A DNA stretch of 29,570 nt, taken from the NCBI GenBank assembly GCA_037146835.1, contig JBAWWI010000017.1, positions 1 through 29,570 of the forward strand, written 5' to 3'. The notes beneath the pieces are model-generated. The model saw only the letters and a list, made by a program, of their open reading frames with translations, had not been told where the DNA came from and searched no databases. Source of the DNA: IMCC26256 sp037146835. Its GTDB lineage: Bacteria > Actinomycetota > Acidimicrobiia > IMCC26256. This document shows, one piece after another, positions 1-7,412 of the stretch. The position numbers were made by a program, and so were the translations under genes. Every line of letters starts with the position of its first letter. Position 1 is the first letter of the stretch.

Positions 1-713
1 ATGAGTGGGGCGTGTGCGCGCTCGTAGCGATAGCCAACGCCACGCACTGTAAGAATCCGCTCTGGTGCCGCCGGGTCATCCTCGATCTTGGATCGGAGTC
101 GCTTGATGTGCACATCGAGAGTCTTGGTGTCCCCGAAATAATTAGGTCCCCAAATTCGGTCTATCAGCACATCACGAGTGAGCACGCGCCCCGCATTTAC
201 AAGTAGGAGCTCAAGTAGATCAAACTCCTTAAGAGGCAACTGGACCTCCTCGCCGCGCACTGATACCTCGTGGCGGGCTGCATCGAGCCTCACATCGCCG
301 ACCTCTATTTGGTCAGCTCGCTCACCTTGCTCATCTAGATCCCCTGGGAGGCGGCGCAGCGCAGCTCTGACTCGCGCAATCAACTCTCTAAGCCTGAAGG
401 GCTTAGTTACGTAGTCGTCTGCACCGACCTCGAGACCAACCACAGCATCAATCTCAGCGTTGCGCGCTGTAACCATGATGATGGGGACTCTCGAGGTTTT
501 GCGAATCTCGCGGCAGACATCTACCCCAGAGATTCTTGGGAGCATTACATCAAGGAGTATCAGCGCCGGGCGAGAGGCAGCGAAACGCTCAAGCGCCTCT
601 ACCCCATCGGCCGCTGTATCCACAGCAAAACCCTCGCGCTGAAGCGCGACTGAGAGCGCATCTCTGTATGAGGGCTCATCGTCTACAACAAGAATTAGCT
701 GGGGGTCAGCCAT
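1..713 (-). CDS. phoB: PhoB/RegX3-like phosphate response regulator (3' end cut by window edge)
   Basis: An OmpR/PhoB-class response regulator, 237 residues visible, running off the window with probably only a few residues missing. The receiver domain occupies residues 5-120: acidic pair D11-D12, phospho-acceptor D55 (LLDVMLP), conserved K104 (TKPF). The C-terminal winged helix (about 135-232) ends in the family signature TVRGVGYRYE. The ATG at 713 overlaps the kinase stop by 8 nt, so the two genes are translationally coupled. Its place behind pstSCAB and the kinase makes it the phosphate-starvation regulator, most like mycobacterial RegX3 and E. coli PhoB. It probably acts at the PHO-box-like repeats upstream of pstS. 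The role is inferred from family and context. Confidence 0.93.
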   Translation of the reverse strand, partial: MADPQLILVVDDEPSYRDALSVALQREGFAVDTAADGVEALERFAASRPALILLDVMLPRISGVDVCREIRKTSRVPIIMVTARNAEIDAVVGLEVGADDYVTKPFRLRELIARVRAALRRLPGDLDEQGERADQIEVGDVRLDAARHEVSVRGEEVQLPLKEFDLLELLLVNAGRVLTRDVLIDRIWGPNYFGDTKTLDVHIKRLRSKIEDDPAAPERILTVRGVGYRYERAHAPL

Positions 714-1806
714 GGAGGTCTCCTAGTTTTAGTGAGTCTGCTTCGAACATTCGCATTGCGCCGGCAGACTCGATTGGGATTCGAAATCTAAATTTCGATC
801 CGATTCCCTCTGTCGACTCAACAGCTACCTCGCCGCCATGTGCCTGTGCGACATGACGAACAATCGAGAGCCCTAAGCCGGTTCCACCGGTAGCGCGACT
901 GCGCGCACGATCAACGCGATAGAAGCGCTCAAATATGCGCTCGAGATCTCGTGATGGAATGCCTATACCCTCGTCACATACAGCAATTTCTACGAGGTTG
1001 CTTGTTGTAGACGTAATAACCTCAACTCTGCTGCCGCGCTCTGAGTACTTCATAGCGTTATCGATGAGGTTTGTAATCGCCATAACTACCTGGCGACGAT
1101 CACACCGAGCAGCCAAAGTAGCGGCGATTGGCGAACTAACTAACTCGATACCGAGCGCCTCCGCCCCTGGTCGGGAGCGTTCGACAGATTGATCGACAAT
1201 GAGCGTTAGAGGCACAAGGTCTCGCTCGGGCATCTCCTGAGACTCAATGATGCTTAGATCAAGCAAGTCATCAATAATCTTTGCGAGTCGCTCTGCTTCA
1301 CGCGCAATCCGCTCGGCAAGCTGGAGCGTTACCGCTTCATCGCCTCCAGCGGAGATCGTGTCCGCGAGCAGGCCTAGCGCACCCACCGGTGTCTTTAATT
1401 CATGACTCACGTTTGCGACAAAGTCCCTACGTACTTCATCAGTACGCCTTGAATCAGTCATGTCTCGAATTACAACCATCGCTCCAAGGATCTGACCGGC
1501 CTCTACAAGAGGGTGTGCTGTGATGGCAAGCACCTCTCGAGGCGGGCCATAGAGTTGGAGTTCACGGGTAGAGGACTCTCCACGACAAGCGTCTATAAGC
1601 ATCTCTTCGAGCGCTGCCGCTGCGATCGCATCGGTATGGCGGGCCTCAAGGAATCGATCCGCAGTGACACTACGCATCACCTCAACCCCTGCGTCGTCAA
1701 CCACAACGACTGCGTCAGGGAGGAGCCGCATAGCTGCCACTAGGCGCTGCAATCCTCCATCAACCTGAGAAGGAATTTCGGTAGGTTCAGCCCGACGAAG
1801 TGTCAT
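706..1806 (-). CDS. phoR: PhoR/SenX3-like sensor histidine kinase without membrane segments
   Basis: Sensor kinase of 366 aa. A PAS-like domain lies at about residues 21-118, followed by a HisKA dimerisation domain with phospho-acceptor H135 (VSHELKTP). The ATPase domain shows an N box (N246-N250), DEGIGI at 278-283, FERFYR at 292-297 and GGTGLGLS at 307-314. The ATG at 1806 overlaps the pstB stop by 4 nt (ATGA), which fixes the start. SenX3 and PhoR normally carry one or two N-terminal transmembrane helices. None is visible here, so this kinase looks cytoplasmic and would have to sense phosphate through PhoU and the Pst transporter. Partner of the overlapping PhoB-like regulator. Confidence 0.92.
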   Translation of the reverse strand: MTLRRAEPTEIPSQVDGGLQRLVAAMRLLPDAVVVVDDAGVEVMRSVTADRFLEARHTDAIAAAALEEMLIDACRGESSTRELQLYGPPREVLAITAHPLVEAGQILGAMVVIRDMTDSRRTDEVRRDFVANVSHELKTPVGALGLLADTISAGGDEAVTLQLAERIAREAERLAKIIDDLLDLSIIESQEMPERDLVPLTLIVDQSVERSRPGAEALGIELVSSPIAATLAARCDRRQVVMAITNLIDNAMKYSERGSRVEVITSTTSNLVEIAVCDEGIGIPSRDLERIFERFYRVDRARSRATGGTGLGLSIVRHVAQAHGGEVAVESTEGIGSKFRFRIPIESAGAMRMFEADSLKLGDLHG

Positions 1807-2681
1807 CCGAACCGCCCAGTGATATATCCCTCGGTACGGGAGTCGCTCGGTTGTGTGAATATCTTCTCAGTTCGGTCAAACTCCACTAGCCGCCCTGATC
1901 TTGCACCGGCATCGTCGACTTCTGTTGTCAAGAACGCGGTCATGTCCGAGACGCGCGCTGCCTGCTGCATATTGTGGGTCACAATCACGATCGTGTAGTC
2001 GCGTTTGAGTTCAACCATCAGATCTTCGATACGTGCAGTAGCGATTGGATCAAGGGCAGAGCAGGGCTCGTCCATCAAGATCACATCCGGCTTTACAGCG
2101 AGCGCACGTGCAATACATAGGCGCTGCTGCTGGCCCCCCGAGAGCGCAAAGGCACTCTTCTTTAGTTTGTCCTTTACCTCATCCCAGAGAGCTGCTCGAG
2201 TGAGTGCTTCCTCCACAGTCGCGGCTAGATCGACCTTCATGCGATTAATACGCGGCCCATAAGCAACGTTGTCGAAGATTGATTTAGGGAATGGGTTCGG
2301 CTTTTGAAACACCATTCCAATTCGGCGACGAACCTCTGCGGCATCCACTTTCGAGTCGTATAGGTCTTCACCGTGGTAGCGAATTGTGCCATCTACTCGA
2401 GCGCTCGGCACGAAGTCGTTCATGCGGTTAAAGCAACGCAGAAGCGTGGATTTTCCACAGCCCGACGGCCCGATAATCGCTGTGATGTCTCGCTGCATGA
2501 TCTCCATGCTCACGCCGGCTACCGCTAGATGATCCCCATAGCTGACGTTTACATCCGAAGCGACAAACACAGCCTCGCGCTGAGCAGCCTCGCCCTCTTT
2601 CATTGCGTTCTCCACCCTATGGACGCTAGTGGCATGCACCTCAAGGTCGTGGGTGTCAGGGGAATCAGAGATGGTGCTCAT
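1803..2681 (-). CDS. pstB: Phosphate ABC transporter ATP-binding protein PstB
   Basis: ATPase of the high-affinity phosphate importer, 292 aa. Walker A GPSGCGKST is at 71-79, Q-loop Q126 at 126, ABC signature LSGGQQQR at 180-187, Walker B ILMDE at 201-205, and H-loop H236 in VTHNM. An N-terminal stretch of about 38 residues precedes the usual PstB start. The ATG at 2681 overlaps the pstA stop by 4 nt, which supports this start. It powers PstC-PstA on the cytoplasmic face and, with PhoU, passes phosphate status to the kinase encoded directly downstream. Confidence 0.97.
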   Translation of the reverse strand: MSTISDSPDTHDLEVHATSVHRVENAMKEGEAAQREAVFVASDVNVSYGDHLAVAGVSMEIMQRDITAIIGPSGCGKSTLLRCFNRMNDFVPSARVDGTIRYHGEDLYDSKVDAAEVRRRIGMVFQKPNPFPKSIFDNVAYGPRINRMKVDLAATVEEALTRAALWDEVKDKLKKSAFALSGGQQQRLCIARALAVKPDVILMDEPCSALDPIATARIEDLMVELKRDYTIVIVTHNMQQAARVSDMTAFLTTEVDDAGARSGRLVEFDRTEKIFTQPSDSRTEGYITGRFG

Positions 2682-3601
2682 ACTTGATGTTTCCTAGCAA
2701 ATATGGCCGAGACAGCCCGGGCGATGAGTGTGAAGACGAAGACGATCAATAGAAGCGTTAATGCAGCTCCCCATGCGCGTTCCTGCGGCCCAGGGAAAAC
2801 TTGCTGTGCATTTCTGAAAATCTGTACAGAGAGTGCGGTATTAGCTCCGTGGAAAATATCTGTATTCACAGCATTTACAGTGAGAATTGTAAATAGCAAC
2901 GGTGCGGTCTCTCCTGCAGCCCGAGCCACGGCTAGGAGCACGCCACTTACGATTCCGGGAGCTGCAGCTGGCAGGACTACGCGGAATATGGTTCCGGCTC
3001 TTCTGCCCCCTAGAGCGTAGGCAGATTGTCTCTGGTCAATCGGGACGAGTCGCAGCATCTCCTCTGTGGATCGGATGATTACGGGGAGCATCAGGCATGC
3101 GAGCGCGAGAGCTCCAGCAAATCCGGATACTCCAAAGGCGAGTACCCAAGTTGTATAGATAAAGAGCCCCATAACAATGGATGGAACACCAGTCATTACC
3201 TCAGCAAGGAATCTGATGGCCTTCGTAATTCTGCGTTTCGCTCCATACTCGTTTAGATAAATACCTCCGAGTATCCCGAGTGGCACTGCCATCAACATCG
3301 CTGCTCCTGTAATTAGGAGTGTGCCGACAATTGCTGGTCCGACACCGCCCCCAGGGGCGCGAGTGACAATTGGTATGTCATCAGTTAAGAAAGAAACGCT
3401 CATGACCTTCATGCCGCGAGTCACTACGTAGCCGATTACTAGTGTGAGCGGCACCACAATCAATACAAACGCAAGCACGAATAGCCCATGCACTAGAAAG
3501 TTGATCGCCTGTCGTTGGCGGCCGGACCTTGAGCGGGTAATGGAGAAACGAGGCTCTTCGCCTAGGTCAGGTGCTCCATCCCTCAGATCAATAGTCGTCA
3601 T
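2678..3601 (-). CDS. pstA: Phosphate ABC transporter permease PstA
   Basis: Inner-membrane permease of 307 aa. About 30 polar N-terminal residues precede the first helix (about 32-59), followed by five more hydrophobic segments, the usual PstA layout. The cytoplasmic EAA-type loop that contacts PstB is recognisable in the stretch with QSAYALGGRRAGTIFRVVLP. The start at 3601 overlaps the pstC stop by 4 nt and the stop overlaps the pstB start by 4 nt. It forms the phosphate channel with PstC. Confidence 0.96.
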   Translation of the reverse strand: MTTIDLRDGAPDLGEEPRFSITRSRSGRQRQAINFLVHGLFVLAFVLIVVPLTLVIGYVVTRGMKVMSVSFLTDDIPIVTRAPGGGVGPAIVGTLLITGAAMLMAVPLGILGGIYLNEYGAKRRITKAIRFLAEVMTGVPSIVMGLFIYTTWVLAFGVSGFAGALALACLMLPVIIRSTEEMLRLVPIDQRQSAYALGGRRAGTIFRVVLPAAAPGIVSGVLLAVARAAGETAPLLFTILTVNAVNTDIFHGANTALSVQIFRNAQQVFPGPQERAWGAALTLLLIVFVFTLIARAVSAIFARKHQV

Positions 3602-4590
3602 ACAGACTCAGCCCCGATGCGCCGCTCAGCGCGGGCAATCATCGCACGAGCAAATGCTGAGATTAAGAGTGTGATGACGAAGAGAAGTACTCCCATACCA
3701 ATCAATGCAGCCTGGTAAGTGCCGGTGGACTCGCCGAATTGATTTGCTATTACAGCAGAGAGCGCGTCGCCGGAACTAAAGAGTCGCTGGGTTATCTGTG
3801 GTGAGGAGCCGATCACAAGTGCAACCGCGATGGTCTCCCCGATCGCCCGTCCAAATCCGAGAAGTACCCCAGCGACTATCCCGCTGCGGCTAAATGGCAA
3901 GACCGATCCTCGAATCATCTCCCAATTAGTGGCGCCGAGTGCATATGCAGCGTCCTTCTGCGCACGCGGAACGGTTGCAAAAGTCTCCCTGGTGATCGAG
4001 GTAATAATCGGCGTAATCATTATCGCCAAGATCAGCCCCGCAGTGAAGAATGACCTGCCGCTGATAGGGGCGCCACTAAACACCGTTCGCAGAACAGGTA
4101 TCCCGGAGACCGCAGATGAAATATTTGTGTAGACCCCTGTGAGCGCTGGGGCCACAACCAGAATCCCCCAGAGCCCAAAAACAACTGATGGCACCGAGGA
4201 TAAAAGGTCAATGAGCATCACGACCGCTGCGCGCACTCGTTTAGGGACCATCTCAGTGACAAAGAGCGCAACACCAATACTTACCGGGACCGCTATAAGC
4301 AGAGCAATCGCAGAGATCACCAGTGTTCCGTATGTAAATGCAAGTGTTCCGAAGGCTGCGCCTGCAACGTCCCAGGTGCTTGAGGTGACGAAGGAGAGCC
4401 CCTCTTGAGCAAATGCTGGCCAGGCATTACGCGTTGTTGTAACGAGAATGAGGCCAAGAACTAGGAGAACAACTCCAGCAGCCAGGGCCGCTGCGCTCCG
4501 GAATACCGAATCAGTTCGCCGACCCGGAGGGCTCTCACCCGCGAGAAGGGATACTGACCCTGGCCTCACCTCGTTATCAACAAGCGTCAC
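3598..4590 (-). CDS. pstC: Phosphate ABC transporter permease PstC
   Basis: Inner-membrane permease of 330 aa. The first helix is at about 33-51, with five further membrane segments, and the EAA-like loop reads KDAAYALGATNWEMIRGSVL. The start is GTG at 4590, preceded by GAGG about 6 nt upstream and 20 nt after the pstS stop. It pairs with PstA as the phosphate channel. The tight spacing indicates one pstSCAB-phoR-phoB transcript, with pstS the only cistron separated from the next by a real gap, as expected for a binding protein needed in excess. Confidence 0.96.
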   Translation of the reverse strand: MTLVDNEVRPGSVSLLAGESPPGRRTDSVFRSAAALAAGVVLLVLGLILVTTTRNAWPAFAQEGLSFVTSSTWDVAGAAFGTLAFTYGTLVISAIALLIAVPVSIGVALFVTEMVPKRVRAAVVMLIDLLSSVPSVVFGLWGILVVAPALTGVYTNISSAVSGIPVLRTVFSGAPISGRSFFTAGLILAIMITPIITSITRETFATVPRAQKDAAYALGATNWEMIRGSVLPFSRSGIVAGVLLGFGRAIGETIAVALVIGSSPQITQRLFSSGDALSAVIANQFGESTGTYQAALIGMGVLLFVITLLISAFARAMIARAERRIGAESV

Positions 4591-4610
4591 TTAGAGCGCC
4601 TCAAGTTTTT

Positions 4611-5708
4611 TTAGCCGACCTTTACCATCTTGAGTTGTGCAATAGCTGCGCTCAAAATCTTGGCTGGCAAACGGGCAAAGCCTGAGTAACCTGCGAGGTC
4701 CTGTCCACTTGTCAGCACGTACTTAACGAATCCCTTTACAGCCTCGCCCTTTGCGGTGTCTGAGTATGTGGTTGAGACGAGTATGTACGTTGGAGCAGTA
4801 ATCGCATACGAAGTTGCACCTAGTGCGTCGAGCGGGTCGTACGTGAGATCGGCGTTGAGCGTTGCCCCTGCAACTGCGGCCGATGCTCCCGAGAGACTTG
4901 CCGCAACAAACTTGCCATCCTTGTTCTTGATGGCAGCCATGTGGAGGCCGGCAAAATCTGCATCTGAGAAGTCGACGTACCCAATGGATCCCTGCGTTGA
5001 CTCGATGATCTGCGCGACACCAGCGTTGCCGTTTCCAGCCTGCTGACCCGCTGGCCAATTGACCACTTTGTCAGTACCTAAGGTCCATGCAGTTGGTGCT
5101 GCTTTTGTGAGGTACTTCGTAAAGTTTGCAGTTGTACCCGACCCGTCTGCACGGTGCACTACAACAATGTCCGTTGCGGGGAGTGCGACACCCTTGTTTG
5201 TTGCGGCAATGAGTGGGTCGTTCCACTTGGAGGCTGTGCCTCCAAATATTGCGGCGACTGCCTCAGCAGAGAGACGCAGAGTCTTCACGCCGCTCAGGTT
5301 GAATGAAACTGTGATCGGCGCGGCGACTGTTGGGAAGTAAAGAAAAGGCGTCTTAAACTTCGCAGCGTCCTCAGGCTTCACAGTGCTGTCGGAGCCCGCC
5401 CAGTCGACGAGTCCTGCAGCGAGGTCCGTCTGCCCTTTACCAGAGCCTCCACCTGCGTATGTCACAGTCACATCAGGCTGTACCGTCTGGAACTTCGCGA
5501 TGGTTGTCTCGTAGAACGCCTGAGGGAAAGTAGCGCCAGATCCGTTCAGAGTTGCAGCGCTTAACTTTGTGCCGGCGGTAGTGCTAGTGGGTGAGCCCTT
5601 ATCGCTGCTACTTCCGCCACATGCGCTGATAGCAAGAACCAAAGCTGCTGCGCTCGCAGTGAGTGCAACGCGACTAGTTCCTCTGCGAGCAATTCTGGAT
5701 TCATTCAT
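4611..5708 (-). CDS. pstS: Phosphate-binding lipoprotein PstS
   Basis: Periplasmic-type phosphate receptor of 365 aa. A lipoprotein signal peptide ends in ISAC, placing the acylated cysteine at C30, followed by a Gly/Ser/Thr-rich linker. The PstS core begins at LNGSGATFPQAFYE and contains YAGGGSGKG, WAGSDS and HRADGSGTT, the loops that bind phosphate in the family. The length is typical and no frameshift is seen. The ATG at 5708 is the last start before the regulatory spacer that carries two PHO-box-like sites. It delivers phosphate to PstC-PstA. Confidence 0.97.
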   Translation of the reverse strand: MNESRIARRGTSRVALTASAAALVLAISACGGSSSDKGSPTSTTAGTKLSAATLNGSGATFPQAFYETTIAKFQTVQPDVTVTYAGGGSGKGQTDLAAGLVDWAGSDSTVKPEDAAKFKTPFLYFPTVAAPITVSFNLSGVKTLRLSAEAVAAIFGGTASKWNDPLIAATNKGVALPATDIVVVHRADGSGTTANFTKYLTKAAPTAWTLGTDKVVNWPAGQQAGNGNAGVAQIIESTQGSIGYVDFSDADFAGLHMAAIKNKDGKFVAASLSGASAAVAGATLNADLTYDPLDALGATSYAITAPTYILVSTTYSDTAKGEAVKGFVKYVLTSGQDLAGYSGFARLPAKILSAAIAQLKMVKVG

Positions 5709-5810
5709 TTAGACGTATGCCTCTCGTAATGGTTAAAGGGCACCGAAGGCGATCTCCGGCTAATGCTGCAGGTACCGTAGATAATGCGGCTTTCCCATCC
5801 GTTACTCTTA

Positions 5811-5828
5811 GGTAAACTAAACATGAAC
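5811..5828 (-). promoter_or_regulatory. PHO-box-like direct repeat upstream of pstS (proximal)
   Basis: Read on the minus strand, GTTCATG is followed by TTTA and then GTTTACC, so two 7-nt units lie 11 nt apart. This is the layout of the actinobacterial PHO box (Streptomyces PhoP units resembling GTTCACC every 11 nt). The units match that consensus at 5/7 and 6/7. It lies about 103 nt upstream of the pstS ATG. A weaker unit can be read on either side at the same spacing. Binding by the PhoB-like regulator is inferred. Confidence 0.55.
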
Positions 5829-5920
5829 AAAGGGCAAATGCGCGGGGTTGCAGCCCTAAACTCCTCACCAATTTCCCTGTCTCCTGCACTCTGGCATGGG
5901 GAAAACGGTAAAAACCCCTA

Positions 5921-5932
5921 AATGGGCCCATT
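5921..5932. promoter_or_regulatory. 12-bp perfect palindrome in pstS-phoU spacer
   Basis: AATGGGCCCATT is a perfect palindrome between the two PHO-box-like sites. It is a candidate operator for a dimeric regulator, but its role is unknown and a chance occurrence is possible. The rest of the 392-bp spacer 5709-6100 shows no gene; the 14-bp tandem array takes up the part next to phoU. Confidence 0.25.
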
Positions 5933-5957
5933 AGTGATCGGAGTTCTGCGAGCTCAT

Positions 5958-5975
5958 AATGAACGTAGGGTGAAC
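5958..5975 (-). promoter_or_regulatory. PHO-box-like direct repeat in pstS-phoU spacer (distal)
   Basis: On the minus strand a perfect GTTCACC unit is followed after CTAC by GTTCATT, again with 11-nt spacing. A third partial unit, GCTCGCA, stands one more step along. This is the better of the two sites. It is about 250 nt from the pstS start and 126 nt from the phoU GTG, so it could serve either divergent promoter. The assignment rests on the known Streptomyces PhoP consensus. Confidence 0.6.
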
Positions 5976-6028
5976 CCTTAGCGCTGAGAGGCTGAGCGAC
6001 TCTAGGTTTAAGGCCATACTCAATGGAA

Positions 6029-6084
6029 CGCCTCCACCAAGACGCCTCCACCAAGACGCCTCCACCAAGACGCCTCCACCAAGA
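6029..6084 (+). repeat. 14-bp tandem repeat, four perfect copies, directly before phoU
   Basis: The unit CGCCTCCACCAAGA occurs four times head to tail with no mismatch. It ends 4 nt before the phoU ribosome binding site (AGGAG at 6089-6093). An upstream ATG at 6023 would read through the array in frame with phoU. The strong Shine-Dalgarno before GTG 6101, together with a unit length not divisible by three, argues that the array is untranslated leader or promoter DNA. Perfect identity suggests recent expansion and possible copy-number variation. Confidence 0.9.
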
Positions 6085-6100
6085 CCCTAGGAGATCCAAC

Positions 6101-6802
6101 GTGACCGACAAATTGGCCCCAACTAACAGCGAGTCCGGGGCACGGCGCACCCTCCAGGACGAGCTTGCCGATGTGCGAACCGACATCATTCGTATGGCCG
6201 CTCTCACTACTGAGGCGATCACAGCGGGGACTCAGGCCTTCTTAGGAGGGGACCCCTCCGCAGCGGAGATCGTCATAGATGGCGACGACGCAATCGACGA
6301 CCTGTACCACCGAATTGACGACCAACTACTGCTCGTACTCGCTAGACAATCCCCGGTCGCAGCCGACCTACGTGCAGTAATTACAACGATGAGGATTAGC
6401 CACGAACTAGAGCGCACCGCCGATCTGGTGGTGAATGTTGCCAAAGCCACAAGGCGGCTCTACCCACATACGCTCGATCCTCGAGTCCGCGGAATTATCG
6501 ACCAGATGGGCCAGCAGGCCGTGAGTCAGACCCGTGTCGCTATTGATGCCTTCGCAGATCGCGACCCAACATGGGCCGGCGCACTTACGGACATGGATGA
6601 CGCGATGGATGACTTAACTAAGAGCCTTTTCAGGCACATCCTTGCCGATACGACAGGTGACGAGGCCTCGGTACTTCGGGCTGTTCAGGTTGCGCTAGTA
6701 GGTCGTCACTACGAGCGTATGGCCGACCACGCAGTAACTATCGCCGAGCGCGTTGAGTTCATGGTGACAGGAAACCACCCTGACAAGAACGAGCAGAAGT
6801 AG
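6101..6802 (+). CDS. phoU: Phosphate signalling protein PhoU
   Basis: All-helical PhoU of 233 aa with the expected two repeats. Each carries the metal-binding ExxxD signature: E104-R-T-A-D108 and E205-R-M-A-D209. The start is set at GTG 6101 because AGGAG lies 7 nt upstream; the longer frame from ATG 6023 would add 26 residues encoded mostly by the 14-bp repeats. PhoU is a negative regulator of the PhoR-type kinase when phosphate is plentiful and restrains Pst uptake. Here it is divergent from the pst-phoRB operon rather than its last gene, and shares the regulatory spacer. Confidence 0.94.
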   Translation: MTDKLAPTNSESGARRTLQDELADVRTDIIRMAALTTEAITAGTQAFLGGDPSAAEIVIDGDDAIDDLYHRIDDQLLLVLARQSPVAADLRAVITTMRISHELERTADLVVNVAKATRRLYPHTLDPRVRGIIDQMGQQAVSQTRVAIDAFADRDPTWAGALTDMDDAMDDLTKSLFRHILADTTGDEASVLRAVQVALVGRHYERMADHAVTIAERVEFMVTGNHPDKNEQK

Positions 6803-6842
6803 CGACTCGCACCGACGTAACCACTTTCGAGTACTAAATAAC

Positions 6843-6918
6843 TGGCAATGGTTCGAGTCTGCGCGAACGAGTCTTCGCGAACCAGTCTTCGCGAACCAGT
6901 CTTCGCGAACCATTGCCA
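6843..6918. repeat. Inverted repeat enclosing a 14-bp tandem array
   Basis: A 13-bp perfect inverted repeat (TGGCAATGGTTCG at 6843-6855, complement at 6906-6918) encloses three perfect copies of AGTCTTCGCGAACC (6870-6911) and one copy with two changes (6856-6869). Each perfect unit contains the palindrome TTCGCGAA, and each CGAACC can also pair with the left arm, so several hairpins are possible. It lies between the convergent ends of phoU and the small minus-strand gene. A bidirectional terminator or a REP-like element would fit. No T-tract is present. Confidence 0.85.
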
Positions 6919-6930
6919 CTCGTTAGAGAG

Positions 6931-7200
6931 TTAGTTCTCCTCGTACCCAAGATCCCACTGAAGGATCAAGCGCTCGCGCTCTGCATCGCGAACAACACGC
7001 TCACGGTTGCGTCTGCACTGGGGGTCGTGTGGGGGAAGAAGCTGCAGACGGGCGAGGGCGCGCTGGCGAAACTCACTAATGGTGCGGCTATCGCCGAAGA
7101 CCTCAACAACTTCCCAGTGCGGGGCAACTGGGCCCAAGTAGACGACGCGAACGTGCCCTACTGGTTGTGATTGCTCAACTTGATCCTGATCCATAGCCAT
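6931..7200 (-). CDS. Small conserved-looking protein of unknown function
   Basis: A protein of 89 aa that I do not recognise. It is soluble, with no signal or membrane helix. It has a hydrophobic N-terminal half (HVRVVYLGPVAPHWEVVEVF) and a charged Arg/Glu-rich C-terminal half, with PPHDP in between. I chose ATG 7200, with GGGAG 9 nt upstream, over GTG 7206, where the same motif would be only 3 nt away. The opposite strand is also open here (6913-7170), but that reading lacks an obvious ribosome binding site. It follows htrA on the same strand after 212 nt. No function can be given. Confidence 0.6.
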   Translation of the reverse strand: MAMDQDQVEQSQPVGHVRVVYLGPVAPHWEVVEVFGDSRTISEFRQRALARLQLLPPHDPQCRRNRERVVRDAERERLILQWDLGYEEN

Positions 7201-7367
7201 GTTCACTAGCTCCCGCTTTAGTTATCTATGAGGCTGGTAACAGCCCTCTTCTCCCGCCACCCTATTCGCTAGCGAGGTTGCTCCCCTATGTCGGGCTCTT
7301 TCAAAAGATGAGAGGGGCACAAATCTAGAGAGATTTAGGGGGATCAAAGGCTGGTCCGACCAAAGCA

Positions 7368-7398
7368 AGAAGGCCTCGGGGCACAGCATCACCCTTCT
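7368..7398 (-). terminator. Possible weak terminator after htrA
   Basis: A 6-bp inverted repeat (AGAAGG / CCTTCT) with a 19-nt loop stands 14 nt past the htrA stop, followed on the minus strand by a short T-rich run. The stem is short and the loop is long, so the call is weak. A second small hairpin (AAATCT-AGAG-AGATTT, 7321-7336) follows. Confidence 0.25.
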
Positions 7399-7412
7399 AA
7401 GGCATTACCCCT

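Noticed and set aside
5701..6222. Open minus-strand frame of 173 codons across the pstS-phoU spacer
   Set aside because: It covers the PHO-box-like sites, the tandem repeat and the antisense of phoU; composition is low-complexity (Trp/Arg/Gly repeats from the 14-bp array) and no family is recognised.
6029..6911. CRISPR array
   Set aside because: The repeats are head-to-tail without spacers and no cas genes are present.
6913..7170. Plus-strand frame of 85 codons opposite the small hypothetical gene
   Set aside because: It begins inside the inverted-repeat element without a ribosome binding site; the minus-strand frame has a clear one.
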